A stretch of DNA of 15,158 nucleotides from Actinomycetota bacterium (GCA_016783985.1 JADHVM010000019.1:1-15158), one strand, 5' to 3'. Counted from the first letter of the stretch, positions 7,246 to 15,158 are shown. The notes: generated from the sequence alone by a model not told the origin. A program made the numbers and translations.

Positions 7246-8451
7246 ATGTCAAAAGGCGGAGATTTTGTATTTACTTCAGAATCAGTAACCGAAGGTCATC
7301 CTGATAAAATGGCTGACCAGATATCGGATGCAATATTGGATGAGATTATTGCCGATGATCCAAATTGCAGGGTTGCTATTGAGACATTGCTAAAAACAGG
7401 AATTGTAATTGTTGCTGGTGAAGTTACAACAGAGACTTATGTAGAAATTCCAAGTATTGTCAGGAATACTATAAAGGATATAGGTTATACTCGAGCAAAA
7501 TATGGTTTTGATTATGAAACATGCGGTGTTTTAGTTTCTATTGGCAAACAATCACCAAATATAGCACAGGGTGTTTCTAAATCTTATGAATCAAGAGCTG
7601 GGAATGGGTATGAGGATGAAATTGACCAGATGGGAGCCGGCGATCAGGGTATGATGATAGGTTATGCTTGTAAAGAAACTCCTGAATTAATGCCTCTTCC
7701 AATACAACTAGCGCATAAATTAGCACATAGATTATCTGAGGTAAGAAAAGCAGGCATACTTCCTTATCTTCGACCAGATGGTAAAAGCCAGGTTACTGTC
7801 CAATATAAAGATGGCAAACCGGTAAGAGTAGAAACGATAGTTGTATCAGCTCAGCATTCTCCAATGATTGATGTGGAAACACAAATAATGCCTGATATAA
7901 AGGAATTTGTAATAAAACCAATTATACCAGAAGAATATTTAAATAAAGATTTAAAATTATTTGTTAATCCAACCGGGGAGTTTACTATAGGCGGACCAAT
8001 GGGGGATACTGGCCTAACTGGAAGAAAAATTATTGTTGATACATATGGTGGTATGGCAAGGCATGGAGGAGGATGTTTTTCCGGAAAAGATCCTACAAAG
8101 GTTGATAGATCTGCTTCATATGCTGCAAGGTATGTAGCTAAAAATTTAGTTGCAGCTGGAGCTGCTGACAGGTTAGAAATAGAAATTGCATATGCGATAG
8201 GAGTCTCTCATCCAATTTCATTAATGATAGAAACTTTCAATACTGAAATGGTTGATACTAGAAAAATAAGAAAGGCTGTTGAAGAGGTATTTGATTTAAG
8301 GCCTGGTGCAATTATAAAGAATTTAGATTTAATAAGACCAATATATAAAAAGACTGCTTCTTATGGACATTTTGGAAGACATGATAGAGATTTTACATGG
8401 GAGAAACTAGATAAAGTTAATGATATAAAGAGTATATTAGGCCTGAAGTAA
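7246..8451 (+). CDS. metK: S-adenosylmethionine synthetase (methionine adenosyltransferase)
   Basis: MetK makes S-adenosylmethionine from methionine and ATP, the methyl donor for RsmB and other enzymes. The protein has 401 residues, close to the normal length. It shows the N-terminal GHPDK motif at 17-21, GAGDQG at 130-135, the phosphate-loop region [13 protein letters not shown] at 249-261, and [16 protein letters not shown] at 274-289. Most family members have Ala where this protein has Cys277. A strong AGGAGG lies just before the ATG. The gap to coaBC is only 24 bp, so there is no room for a SAM riboswitch, and expression probably follows the operon. A metK between coaBC and priA is an actinobacterial-type arrangement. 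Confidence 0.98.
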   Translation: MSKGGDFVFTSESVTEGHPDKMADQISDAILDEIIADDPNCRVAIETLLKTGIVIVAGEVTTETYVEIPSIVRNTIKDIGYTRAKYGFDYETCGVLVSIGKQSPNIAQGVSKSYESRAGNGYEDEIDQMGAGDQGMMIGYACKETPELMPLPIQLAHKLAHRLSEVRKAGILPYLRPDGKSQVTVQYKDGKPVRVETIVVSAQHSPMIDVETQIMPDIKEFVIKPIIPEEYLNKDLKLFVNPTGEFTIGGPMGDTGLTGRKIIVDTYGGMARHGGGCFSGKDPTKVDRSASYAARYVAKNLVAAGAADRLEIEIAYAIGVSHPISLMIETFNTEMVDTRKIRKAVEEVFDLRPGAIIKNLDLIRPIYKKTASYGHFGRHDRDFTWEKLDKVNDIKSILGLK

Positions 8452-8467
8452 TTTATAATATTTATAG

Positions 8468-10738
8468 ATGAATAATATTAATCAATTTGCTGAGGTTTAT
8501 TTAGATATTAAAACCCGCAAAGTAGACCATGCTTTTGAATACATAATACCCTCAAAATTAAAAAATTCTATAAAAGTTGGTAGTATTGTTTCTATCCCAT
8601 TAAAATCAAGAATGGAAATTGGATATGTATCTAAGATAAAAGACCGTTCTAAATTACCAGGCAAAGACATAAAGTTTATAGATAATGTTATAAGTCCTAA
8701 ACCATTTTTCAGTAAAGAGAAATTGGAACTTATAAATTGGATTAGTTCATACTACATACAATCTGCTGGAAGAATATTTAAACTTTTTTTACCAACAGGA
8801 GGTAGAAAAAAAATTGAGAATATTCTTTCAAATCCAGAAATGGAGTTAAAATACAGGTGTTATTTTAGATTGAATAAAGATAGATATCTGGAGTTAAAAG
8901 ATAAAATAAATTGGAAAAAGAGTTTTTCTCAAAAAAAGATTATTGATTATTTAGTTAAAAATAAAGAGGTGCCTGGAGATGTCCTGGTTAAAGATACCGG
9001 GTCAAGCTTGAGCAGTATAAAAACTCTAATAAATAAAAAAATTATAAGAGTTTATAAAAGAAGAGTAAGAAGAGATTTTAAATATGAAATCCTGGATGAT
9101 AGTATAAAGAAAAAACAAAAAATAGTACTAAATATTTATCAGAAAAAATGTCTGGATTCCATTGTTAAAGTAATTGACAAAAATACATTTAATTGTTTTT
9201 TAATAGAAGGTGTTACTGGCAGCGGTAAAACAGAAATATACATAAGCGTATGCAAGGAAATTCTAAGTAGAAATAAAAAAGCATTAATATTAACCCCTGA
9301 AATTATTCTTACACCCCAGCTATATTCAAGATTTAAAGTTGAATTTGGGAATAAAGTTGCTGTGTACCACTCAAATATGAGCGTAAATGAAAGATATGAA
9401 ACGTGGCTGGATATTTGGAAGAATAAATATAACATCATAATTGGGACAAGATCTGCTCTATTTACTCCAATTAATGAATTAGGAGTGATAATAATAGATG
9501 AAGAGCACGACACTTCTTATAAGGAAAGCTCTTCAATAAGGTACAACACTCAGGATGTAGCTATAAAAATTGGTGAAATATTAAATATACCTGTTGTATT
9601 TGGTAGTGCTACACCATCTGTAAATATTAGATATAGGGCAGAAAATAATAAAAATTTCATGCTTTTAAAAGTTCCTGTAAAGGCTCAGAGTAAAAATCCA
9701 ATTATGAAAAGGGTAATTGATTTAAAATTAATAGATAAATACAGGGATGATACAGTTATTACTGGTGAGTTGTTTAAAGAAATTAATAAAACGCTTATTA
9801 ATAATAATAAAGTAATTATACTTATGAATAGAAGAGGATATAGTAATTTTGCTATATGTAATGATTGTGGTAATGTTCCAAAATGCCCAGCATGTAATTT
9901 ATCCTATAAATTTCATAGAGATGGTCGTAAGCTAATTTGTCATCACTGTGGTAAAGAAGAGGACTTTACGGGTGTTTGTAAATTATGCGGCGGAAAAAAT
10001 ATATTTTTACAGGGAACAGGAATTCAGAAGGTTGAATCTAAACTAAGGATTAGATTTAAAAATGTTCCAATTTTAAGAATAGATTCTGATTCTACAAAAA
10101 AGAAAAAATCACATGAGGAAATATTAAAAAAATTTATTTCTCCCGGAGGAGCAATTCTTATAGGTACACAGATGATAGCAAAAGGTTTAGATATAGGGGA
10201 TGTAACACTGGTTGGTATTATTAATTGTGATTATATGCTTGAATTACCAGATTATCACATGTATGAAAGGGTGTATCAATTGATAACTCAAGTAGCAGGC
10301 AGGGCTGGTAGAAAGTCAAAACGTGGGATGGTAATTATTCAGACATATAATCCTCTAAGTAATGTAATAAAAAGTTTTTTAAGTGATGATTATAATATTT
10401 TTTACAAAGCAGAACTTGAAAATAGAAGAGAGTTGTCTTATCCACCCTTTTCAAATTTAATAAATATTGTTATATCTGGTAAAAACGAAGGGAATGTAAA
10501 AAAGGATGTAAAAAAAATATTTGCAGAACTGGATAAAGTTATTAAAATTGATTATAAAATATTAGGTCCTGCTCCTGCGCCATTTTATAAAATTAATTTA
10601 TTTTACAGATGGCATATATTGATAAAAACCAAAGAAATAGAAAAATTTAGTGTAAGAATAAATAAGATACTAAAATACTTTAAAGAGAGTAAGGATAGTA
10701 AAATAATTATAGACGTAGACCCAGTATGGATTTTATAA
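8468..10738 (+). CDS. priA: Primosomal protein N' (replication restart helicase PriA)
   Basis: PriA recognises stalled or collapsed forks and reloads the replicative helicase. The protein has 756 residues. It has an N-terminal DNA-binding domain (HAFEYIIP...VGSIVSIPL), then Walker A GVTGSGKT at 248-255 and the DEEH box at 344-347. Eight zinc-binding cysteines in four CxxC pairs lie at about 464-507. GTQMIAKGLDIGDVTLVG and QLITQVAGRAGR form the second helicase lobe, and a C-terminal GPAPAPFYKI domain ends the protein. All key residues are present, so it should be an active helicase; some actinobacterial PriA proteins have lost these motifs. The ATG lies 16 bp after metK without a recognisable Shine-Dalgarno sequence. 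Confidence 0.97.
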   Translation: MNNINQFAEVYLDIKTRKVDHAFEYIIPSKLKNSIKVGSIVSIPLKSRMEIGYVSKIKDRSKLPGKDIKFIDNVISPKPFFSKEKLELINWISSYYIQSAGRIFKLFLPTGGRKKIENILSNPEMELKYRCYFRLNKDRYLELKDKINWKKSFSQKKIIDYLVKNKEVPGDVLVKDTGSSLSSIKTLINKKIIRVYKRRVRRDFKYEILDDSIKKKQKIVLNIYQKKCLDSIVKVIDKNTFNCFLIEGVTGSGKTEIYISVCKEILSRNKKALILTPEIILTPQLYSRFKVEFGNKVAVYHSNMSVNERYETWLDIWKNKYNIIIGTRSALFTPINELGVIIIDEEHDTSYKESSSIRYNTQDVAIKIGEILNIPVVFGSATPSVNIRYRAENNKNFMLLKVPVKAQSKNPIMKRVIDLKLIDKYRDDTVITGELFKEINKTLINNNKVIILMNRRGYSNFAICNDCGNVPKCPACNLSYKFHRDGRKLICHHCGKEEDFTGVCKLCGGKNIFLQGTGIQKVESKLRIRFKNVPILRIDSDSTKKKKSHEEILKKFISPGGAILIGTQMIAKGLDIGDVTLVGIINCDYMLELPDYHMYERVYQLITQVAGRAGRKSKRGMVIIQTYNPLSNVIKSFLSDDYNIFYKAELENRRELSYPPFSNLINIVISGKNEGNVKKDVKKIFAELDKVIKIDYKILGPAPAPFYKINLFYRWHILIKTKEIEKFSVRINKILKYFKESKDSKIIIDVDPVWIL

Positions 10739-10756
10739 AACTTTTGGAAGGAATTT

Positions 10757-11254
10757 ATGACTGTAAAAAAAATTAGAATAATAGGAGACCCGGTATTAAG
10801 AGAAAAGAGCAAGGAAGTAAAAGAAATTGACAAAAGAATAGTAGAATTAGTAGAGGATATGGTAGATACTATTACAAAAGGTGAAATTGTTGCTGCAGGC
10901 CTTGCTGCACCTCAAATAGGAGTATCAAAAAGGGTAATTGTTGTAAATTTTGGTGAAAAAATAAAGACTTTTATTAATCCTGAAATCGAAGTTTTAAATA
11001 ATGAACAAATTATAGATGAAGAGGGTTGTCTAAGTATAGGTTCATATCGATATAATGTTGGAAGAGCAAAAAAAATTAAGGTAGAAGCAATAGATCTTGA
11101 AGGTAATGAAAATGTATTTGAGGTTGAAGGACTGTTTTCAAGGATTTTTCAACATGAAGTTGATCATTTAAATGGGATACTTTTTATAGACCACCTCGAT
11201 AAAGAAACAAAGAGAGAATTGTTATCTAAAATAAGTAAAGTGAGTGAAATGTAA
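10757..11254 (+). CDS. def: Peptide deformylase
   Basis: Def removes the formyl group from the N-terminal methionine of new proteins. The protein has 165 residues. All three family motifs are visible: GLAAPQIG at 48-55, EGCLS at 89-93 with metal ligand Cys91, and HEVDH at 133-137 with ligands His133 and His137 and catalytic Glu134. The EGCLS form is that of active deformylases. AAGGA lies 4 nt before the ATG, 18 bp after priA. It precedes fmt, which performs the opposite modification on initiator tRNA. Confidence 0.97.
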   Translation: MTVKKIRIIGDPVLREKSKEVKEIDKRIVELVEDMVDTITKGEIVAAGLAAPQIGVSKRVIVVNFGEKIKTFINPEIEVLNNEQIIDEEGCLSIGSYRYNVGRAKKIKVEAIDLEGNENVFEVEGLFSRIFQHEVDHLNGILFIDHLDKETKRELLSKISKVSEM

Positions 11255-11281
11255 ATAAGTTTATTTATTTTTTGGCAGTTT

Positions 11282-11287
11282 GGAGGT
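11282..11287 (+). promoter_or_regulatory. Ribosome binding site for the TTG start of fmt
   Basis: GGAGGT lies 9 nt before TTG at 11297. The first in-frame ATG is far inside the conserved domain, so this site and the TTG define the start. Confidence 0.7.
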
Positions 11288-11296
11288 ATTTTCATA

Positions 11297-12250
11297 TTGA
11301 AGATATTATTTTTCGGCTCTTCTGATTTTTCAGTTCCGTTTTTAAAAGAAATTTATAAATCAAAACATAGTATATCTTTAGTTATAACAGGTATTGATAA
11401 GAGGAGTGGAAGAGGAAAAAAAATTCTTTCAAACCCTGTAAAGAAATGGGCAGTTGAAAGTGGTATTGATTTTTTTCAAATAAAGACTTTAGATTTTAAA
11501 TTTATAAATTATCTTAAAGATATAGATTTTAATTGCATAGTTGTAGTTTCTTTCGGGATGATAATACCAAAAGATTTGTTAAAGTTATGCTATGACAGAT
11601 GTATTAATGTACATCCTTCTTTGCTTCCGAAATATAGAGGGCCATCACCAATAACAAGTCCAATTCTTAATGGAGATAATAAAACTGGAATTAGTATTAT
11701 AAGAATAACCGAGAAAGTAGATGAAGGCGATATTTATATTCAAGATGAATTTAGAATTAACAGTAGTGATAATAAAGATATGGTTGAAAAAAAATTAATA
11801 AAAATTGGATGCCCTTTACTTATTTCTGTATTGGATTTAATTGAAGAAAAAGGTATAGAACCTGTGCCACAGGATAATAAAAATGCAACTTATACAAAAT
11901 TAATAGATAAAAAGGATTTAAATTTAGATTGGAATAATAGTGCAATAAATATAGTAAATAAAATAAGAGCATTTAGCTCCAAACCTGGTTCTTTTTCAAC
12001 GTGGAATGTCAAAAGGATTAAAATACTAAAAGCAAGCGTTTATAATGATAAAGAAATAAAATATTTTAGAAAAGGCAATGGTGGCAATGGAACAGTAATA
12101 GCAGCAGATAAAAAATCAGGACTTTTAATAAGATGTAATAAAAATGAGATTATCAGAATTGAATGTTTGAAGCCATCTGGAAAGAATGAAATGTCATTTT
12201 TGGATTTTTTAAACGGATATAAAATAAAAGTTGGTGAAAGATTTGGGTAG
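11297..12250 (+). CDS. fmt: Methionyl-tRNA formyltransferase
   Basis: Fmt formylates Met-tRNA(fMet) with 10-formyl-tetrahydrofolate for translation initiation. The protein has 317 residues. It starts with MKILFFGSSDFSVPFL and shows SFGMIIP, the catalytic NVHPSLLPKYRGPSPI with Asn104 and His106, and the catalytic Asp142 in VDEGD. A C-terminal OB-like tRNA-binding domain begins near residue 205. The start is TTG at 11297, supported by GGAGGT at 11282-11287 (9-nt spacing) and by the exact fit to the family N-terminus. The 42-bp gap to def contains an A/T-only hairpin with a T-run. The 3' end overlaps the start of rsmB. Confidence 0.96.
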   Translation: MKILFFGSSDFSVPFLKEIYKSKHSISLVITGIDKRSGRGKKILSNPVKKWAVESGIDFFQIKTLDFKFINYLKDIDFNCIVVVSFGMIIPKDLLKLCYDRCINVHPSLLPKYRGPSPITSPILNGDNKTGISIIRITEKVDEGDIYIQDEFRINSSDNKDMVEKKLIKIGCPLLISVLDLIEEKGIEPVPQDNKNATYTKLIDKKDLNLDWNNSAINIVNKIRAFSSKPGSFSTWNVKRIKILKASVYNDKEIKYFRKGNGGNGTVIAADKKSGLLIRCNKNEIIRIECLKPSGKNEMSFLDFLNGYKIKVGERFG

Positions 12251-13736
12251 TAGCTCACTTAATAACAACAATCCCAGAGAAGTTGCTTTTTTCATATTAA
12301 ATGAATATTTTAGGACAAAAAAACCTCTAAAAAATATAATAAATAAGAAATTTTCAATTTTTAAACCTTCGAATCGAGATAAAAGATTTATAAGTAATAT
12401 CATTAAAGGAACTATAAGGTACTTATTAAAAATTGATTTCTGCATCGGTCTTTTTTCAAATAAGCCTACCGGAAGAATGGATTATTCTGTATTAAATATT
12501 TTAAGAATGGGAGTATATCAATTAGGATATATGGATAGGGTACCAAGTTATTCAGTAGTTAATGAAAGTGTAGAAATAGCTAAAAAAAATACATCAAACC
12601 CATCTTCAAAATTTATTAATGCATTATTAAGAAAAATAAGTTCAATTGATAGTATAAAATTATTTATTAATAATAAAATAAATGAGTTAATTGAAAATAA
12701 TTTAAAGAAGATAAGTATTAAGTATTCATACCCCTACTGGATTGTAAAGTATTGGACTGAAAATTATGGAAGTGAAAAGACAGAAAAAATTTGTTTAGCA
12801 TTAAACAAAGAGCCATCTTTTTTTATAAGGATTAATAGATTAAAGAATTTAAAAAAAGATTTAATTAAAAAGTTCTTAGATAAAAAAGGAATTAATTTAA
12901 AGACTGATAAACTAACTGACGAATTCATTAACTATACTGGAAAGGAGAAGAGTTTATTTGAAGATGTCATTGTTACTGACAGTGTACAGAATATTGAAAA
13001 TATCGATTTTTATAAAGAAGGCACTTTTACTATTCAGGATCTTTCTTCTCAAATTGCAGTTAAATATTTTGTCAGACCAAAAAAGGGTGAAAAAATTTTA
13101 GATTTATGTTCTGCTCCTGGAGGTAAAACAACATATATGGCAGAGCTTATGGGTAATGAAGGGAAAATTGTATCTGTTGATATCAATGGTAAGAAACAGA
13201 AGTTATTAGATGATAATATAAGAAGGTTGGGGATAAACAGTGTTATAACTTTAATTGCTGATGCTTCAAGTCCAGATTATTTAGAAATGAACAGCTATAA
13301 TTTAAAAGATTATGGCTCAAAAGATTATATTGAATCATTTGATAAGATTTTTATAGATTCTCCTTGTAGCGCATTTGGGACAATTTCAAAAAATCCAGAT
13401 GTAAAATACAATAAAAAATTAGAAGATTTACATAGATTGGCTGGTAAATCCTATAATATACTTATAAATTGCCACAAGTATTTAAAAACAGGAGGAATAA
13501 TTATTTTTTATACCTGCACTATCTCTCATATAGAAAATCAAAGGACAATAGAAAAGTTTTTAAAGAAATTTGGAAGTAAGTATAAATTAGAGAAATTGAA
13601 AATTTTTAATAAAATAAAGCCAATTTCAACATATAATAAAGGTGATATAGATTTAAGAGGAAAAGACTATTTTGAAATAATGCCTTATTATTTTAATAGC
13701 GAAGCAGGTTTTATTTGTAAACTTATAAAATATTGA
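12231..13736 (+). CDS. rsmB: 16S rRNA (cytosine-967-C5) methyltransferase
   Basis: RsmB uses SAM to methylate C967 of 16S rRNA. The protein has up to 501 residues, a little longer than the usual ~440-450. The N-terminal NusB-like RNA-binding domain spans about 15-150 (NPREVAFFILNEY, RDKRFISNIIKGTIRYLLKID). The C-terminal methyltransferase domain has the SAM-binding motif ILDLCSAPGGKTT at about 289-301. Both active cysteines are present: Cys379 in IDSPCSAFG and Cys429 in YTCTISHIENQ. The start is uncertain. TTG 12231, GTG 12234 and TTG 12243 all lie inside the end of fmt, none has a clear Shine-Dalgarno sequence, and conserved sequence begins only at about residue 15. Translation is probably coupled to fmt. 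Its stop faces the rpmB stop two bases away. Confidence 0.93.
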   Translation: MVKDLGSSSLNNNNPREVAFFILNEYFRTKKPLKNIINKKFSIFKPSNRDKRFISNIIKGTIRYLLKIDFCIGLFSNKPTGRMDYSVLNILRMGVYQLGYMDRVPSYSVVNESVEIAKKNTSNPSSKFINALLRKISSIDSIKLFINNKINELIENNLKKISIKYSYPYWIVKYWTENYGSEKTEKICLALNKEPSFFIRINRLKNLKKDLIKKFLDKKGINLKTDKLTDEFINYTGKEKSLFEDVIVTDSVQNIENIDFYKEGTFTIQDLSSQIAVKYFVRPKKGEKILDLCSAPGGKTTYMAELMGNEGKIVSVDINGKKQKLLDDNIRRLGINSVITLIADASSPDYLEMNSYNLKDYGSKDYIESFDKIFIDSPCSAFGTISKNPDVKYNKKLEDLHRLAGKSYNILINCHKYLKTGGIIIFYTCTISHIENQRTIEKFLKKFGSKYKLEKLKIFNKIKPISTYNKGDIDLRGKDYFEIMPYYFNSEAGFICKLIKY

Positions 13737-13738
13737 AT

Positions 13739-13930
13739 TTATACTACTTTTTTAATCTTATTTGATTTTAAGCACTTGGTACAGATATTTATAGTTTTAA
13801 CTTTACCTTTGTATTCAACCTTTGTCTTATGAATATTGGGCTTAAAAACTCTTTTTGTTTTTTTATGTGAGTGGCTAACAGTATTACCAGATAATGGTTT
13901 CTTACCACATATATCACATTTTTTTGACAT
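13739..13930 (-). CDS. rpmB: 50S ribosomal protein L28 (zinc-ribbon form)
   Basis: L28 is a structural protein of the large ribosomal subunit. The protein has 63 residues. It shows the family start MSKKCDICGKKPLSGNTVSHSHKKTKRVFKPNI and a C-terminal ICTKC. Cys5, Cys8, Cys50 and Cys53 form the zinc-binding (C+) version; zinc-free paralogues lack these cysteines. AGGAG (complement of 13936-13940) lies 5 nt before the ATG. The gene is convergent with rsmB and is apparently transcribed alone from the divergent intergenic region. Confidence 0.96.
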   Translation of the reverse strand: MSKKCDICGKKPLSGNTVSHSHKKTKRVFKPNIHKTKVEYKGKVKTINICTKCLKSNKIKKVV

Positions 13931-13958
13931 TATTTCTCCTGTTTTAATTAGTTCAATA

Positions 13959-13987
13959 TATATATCAATTTTTATGTTTTAGCACAA
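13959..13987 (-). promoter_or_regulatory. Candidate sigma-A-type promoter for rpmB
   Basis: On the minus strand TTGTGC (13987-13982) is followed after 17 bp by TATATA (13964-13959), preceded by TG at the extended -10 position. Transcription would start near 13952, giving a short leader that contains the AGGAG site. Spacing is ideal, but the hexamers match only in part. Confidence 0.4.
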
Positions 13988-14075
13988 TAAAAATATTTTT
14001 ATATATTATTATTTTAAAATGCTTTAATTTATTTAGAACAGGTAGGAATATTATCATTTTATTATTTAATTTTCA

Positions 14076-14105
14076 AGGCATTAGATATTGACAGGCATTA
14101 GATAT
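14076..14105. repeat. 13-bp direct repeat, possible regulator binding site
   Basis: AGGCATTAGATAT occurs at 14076-14088 and again at 14093-14105, a 17-bp period with TGAC between the copies. A TTGACA hexamer (14088-14093) spans the junction. The repeat lies about 100 bp upstream of the SGNH hydrolase start, where an activator or repressor site could be. It could also be a chance short tandem duplication. Confidence 0.6.
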
Positions 14106-14167
14106 ATTTCAGAAAGATATGTAATTACTGAAAAAAAATATTTAAAATATATTAACAATTGATGATA

Positions 14168-14176
14168 TGGTAAAAT
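14168..14176 (+). promoter_or_regulatory. Candidate extended -10 promoter for the SGNH hydrolase gene
   Basis: TGGTAAAAT fits the extended -10 pattern (TGn followed by a 5-of-6 match to TATAAT). No -35 box is found at the usual spacing; TTAACA at 14152 is only 13 bp away. The start would be near 14183, just before the AAAGGA ribosome binding site. Confidence 0.35.
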
Positions 14177-14202
14177 ATTTATGATTATAGAAAGGATAGC
14201 AA

Positions 14203-15081
14203 GTGATAAAAAGAAATAAAATATATATTATTAGATTTATTATTGTATTAATTTCTTGTCTTGTATTGTTCGCAAGTTCTTCCTGCAACTTTATATATAA
14301 AAAATCTGAAATAGTATCATCCAATATATCATTTAATTATCCTGGTTTAAGAATAGAAACAAGAAGTGTAGAGTTAGATGAAATAAAAGATAACTTTCCC
14401 CTAGTAGTCTGCTTTGGAGATTCTGTAACTTTTGGATGGAATTTAAAATATGAAGATTCCTACCCACAATTGCTTGAAAATATACTGTATAAAGATTATA
14501 TGCTAACTAAAGTGATAAATAGTGGTATTGGAGGAGATACTATTTTGGATGCAATCAATCGTTTGGAGAAAGATGTTCTTTGTTATAATCCTCATATAAT
14601 TATAGTAAATTTTGGTTTAAATGACGGGATGCTTGTTGAAAGTAATGAAAACAAAATTAAAAAAAATGAGTCATTATCTTATAGTGAAGGTGAATATAAT
14701 TACACAACCCAGGTAAGTTTAGAAAAATTTAATAACAATTATCATGGTTTAATAAATAGTTTAAAGTCAAATGATATTAAGTTGATAGTAATGGGAATAA
14801 ATCCCGTACTAGATAGTTTTCCATTATCTAAGGGTGAAGATTTCAGAAAAAAACAGAAAGAAATATATGATTTATATAATAAAGAAATAATAAAAATAGC
14901 TGAGAATGAAGATGTTGTCTTTTTAAACTTATGGGATTTATTTACAGAGGATATAAATATTGAAAATTATATGCAAGAAGACGGCATTCACCCCAGTAAA
15001 GAGGGCTTAGAATTAATTGCGGATAATATTTATATGAATTTAATAGCTTATGGTATGATTAATCAAATAGAATTAGAATAA
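14203..15081 (+). CDS. SGNH/GDSL-family hydrolase, secreted or membrane-anchored
   Basis: This is a probable esterase, lipase or acyl/acetyl hydrolase of the SGNH fold acting outside the membrane; the substrate is unknown. The protein has 292 residues. The N-terminus is basic and followed by a hydrophobic segment (about 7-25) that ends in SSSC with Cys28. This could be a lipoprotein signal with a poor lipobox or a simple anchor. All four family blocks are present: FGDSVTFG with nucleophile Ser74, NSGIGGDT with Gly108, GLND with Asn140, and DGIHPS with Asp260 and His263. GTG at 14203 is chosen because AAAGGA lies 6 nt upstream and the signal sequence starts there. It resembles thioesterase-I/TesA-like or GDSL esterases but could equally deacylate cell-wall or exopolysaccharide groups. 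It stands apart from the housekeeping run. Confidence 0.88.
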   Translation: MIKRNKIYIIRFIIVLISCLVLFASSSCNFIYKKSEIVSSNISFNYPGLRIETRSVELDEIKDNFPLVVCFGDSVTFGWNLKYEDSYPQLLENILYKDYMLTKVINSGIGGDTILDAINRLEKDVLCYNPHIIIVNFGLNDGMLVESNENKIKKNESLSYSEGEYNYTTQVSLEKFNNNYHGLINSLKSNDIKLIVMGINPVLDSFPLSKGEDFRKKQKEIYDLYNKEIIKIAENEDVVFLNLWDLFTEDINIENYMQEDGIHPSKEGLELIADNIYMNLIAYGMINQIELE

Positions 15082-15143
15082 ATTTTAATGTAGTATATTA
15101 AAATATTAATATTTAAATTATTGTAAATAAAATTAAGTTTTTT

Positions 15144-15158
15144 AAAGGTGGGTAAAAT
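15144..15158 (+). promoter_or_regulatory. Ribosome binding site of a gene starting at the right edge
   Basis: AAAGGTGGG at 15144-15152 is followed by TAAAAT at the last base. If the next base is G, an ATG would begin at 15157, 4 nt after the G-run. This suggests another plus-strand gene immediately downstream of the SGNH hydrolase, 62 bp or more after its stop (15082-15143 is A/T-rich with no other feature). Confidence 0.4.

Larger units (their letters stand above)
13931..14202. other. Divergent intergenic region between rpmB and the SGNH hydrolase gene
   Basis: This 272-bp stretch is extremely A/T-rich and contains no supportable open reading frame or RNA gene. It holds candidate promoters pointing both ways and a 13-bp direct repeat at 14076-14105. 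It is the longest gene-free stretch in the window. Confidence 0.7.

Noticed and set aside
9139..9513. 124-codon minus-strand open frame opposite priA
   Set aside because: It lies opposite the conserved PriA helicase core and its translation shows no recognisable motif. It is an antisense shadow, as are the other minus-strand frames except rpmB.
11252..11273. Hairpin TAAATAA/TTATTTA plus six T after def, as a terminator
   Set aside because: The stem is purely A-T with a 2-nt loop and is too weak. fmt follows at once with a good ribosome binding site and belongs to the same functional unit.
14088..14093. TTGACA as the -35 box of the SGNH hydrolase promoter
   Set aside because: No acceptable -10 hexamer lies 16-18 bp downstream, and it falls at the junction of the direct repeat.
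15101..15114. Perfect palindrome AAATATTAATATTT after the SGNH hydrolase
   Set aside because: It contains only A and T and has no following T-run; such palindromes are expected by chance at this composition.

Overview
The window is AT-rich bacterial chromosome (about 30% G+C by eye) packed with housekeeping genes. No insertion sequence, phage gene, tRNA, rRNA or CRISPR array is visible. The gene order is pyr operon - mihF - gmk - rpoZ - coaBC - metK - priA - def - fmt - rsmB. It resembles the order known from Actinobacteria (mihF beside gmk, metK between coaBC and priA), although the base composition is nothing like a typical high-GC actinobacterium. I infer an uncultured or deep-branching AT-rich Gram-positive-type or candidate-phylum lineage. 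The sequence alone does not settle which.

Region 1 (1-4735) is the end of a de novo pyrimidine operon, all on the plus strand and very compact: the C-terminal half of carB, then pyrK, pyrD (class 1B), pyrF and pyrE. Together they run from carbamoyl phosphate to UMP. Genes overlap by 1 bp (carB/pyrK), 8 bp (pyrK/pyrD) and 23 bp (pyrF/pyrE). A stem-loop followed by a T-tract overlaps the pyrE stop codon and probably ends the operon.

Region 2 (4736-13736) is a long plus-strand run. It contains an actinobacterial-type integration host factor (mihF), guanylate kinase, RNA polymerase omega, CoaBC for coenzyme A, MetK for S-adenosylmethionine, the PriA restart helicase, peptide deformylase, methionyl-tRNA formyltransferase and the 16S rRNA methyltransferase RsmB. 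Def and Fmt are the two halves of the N-formylmethionine cycle, and RsmB uses the SAM that MetK makes. The mihF gene has no ATG, GTG or TTG start in frame upstream of its conserved part. It appears to begin at an ATT codon behind a good Shine-Dalgarno sequence, which is the most interesting point in the window.

Region 3 (13739-15158) holds rpmB (ribosomal protein L28, zinc-ribbon form) on the minus strand, ending 2 bp from rsmB. A 272-bp AT-rich divergent intergenic region follows, with candidate promoters facing both ways and a 13-bp direct repeat. Next is a plus-strand secreted or membrane-anchored SGNH/GDSL hydrolase. The last bases look like the ribosome binding site of a gene that starts just past the window.

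I found no clearly new multi-gene system. The notable features are the AUU-initiated mihF, its placement, the frequent non-ATG starts, and the repeat-bearing divergent region.
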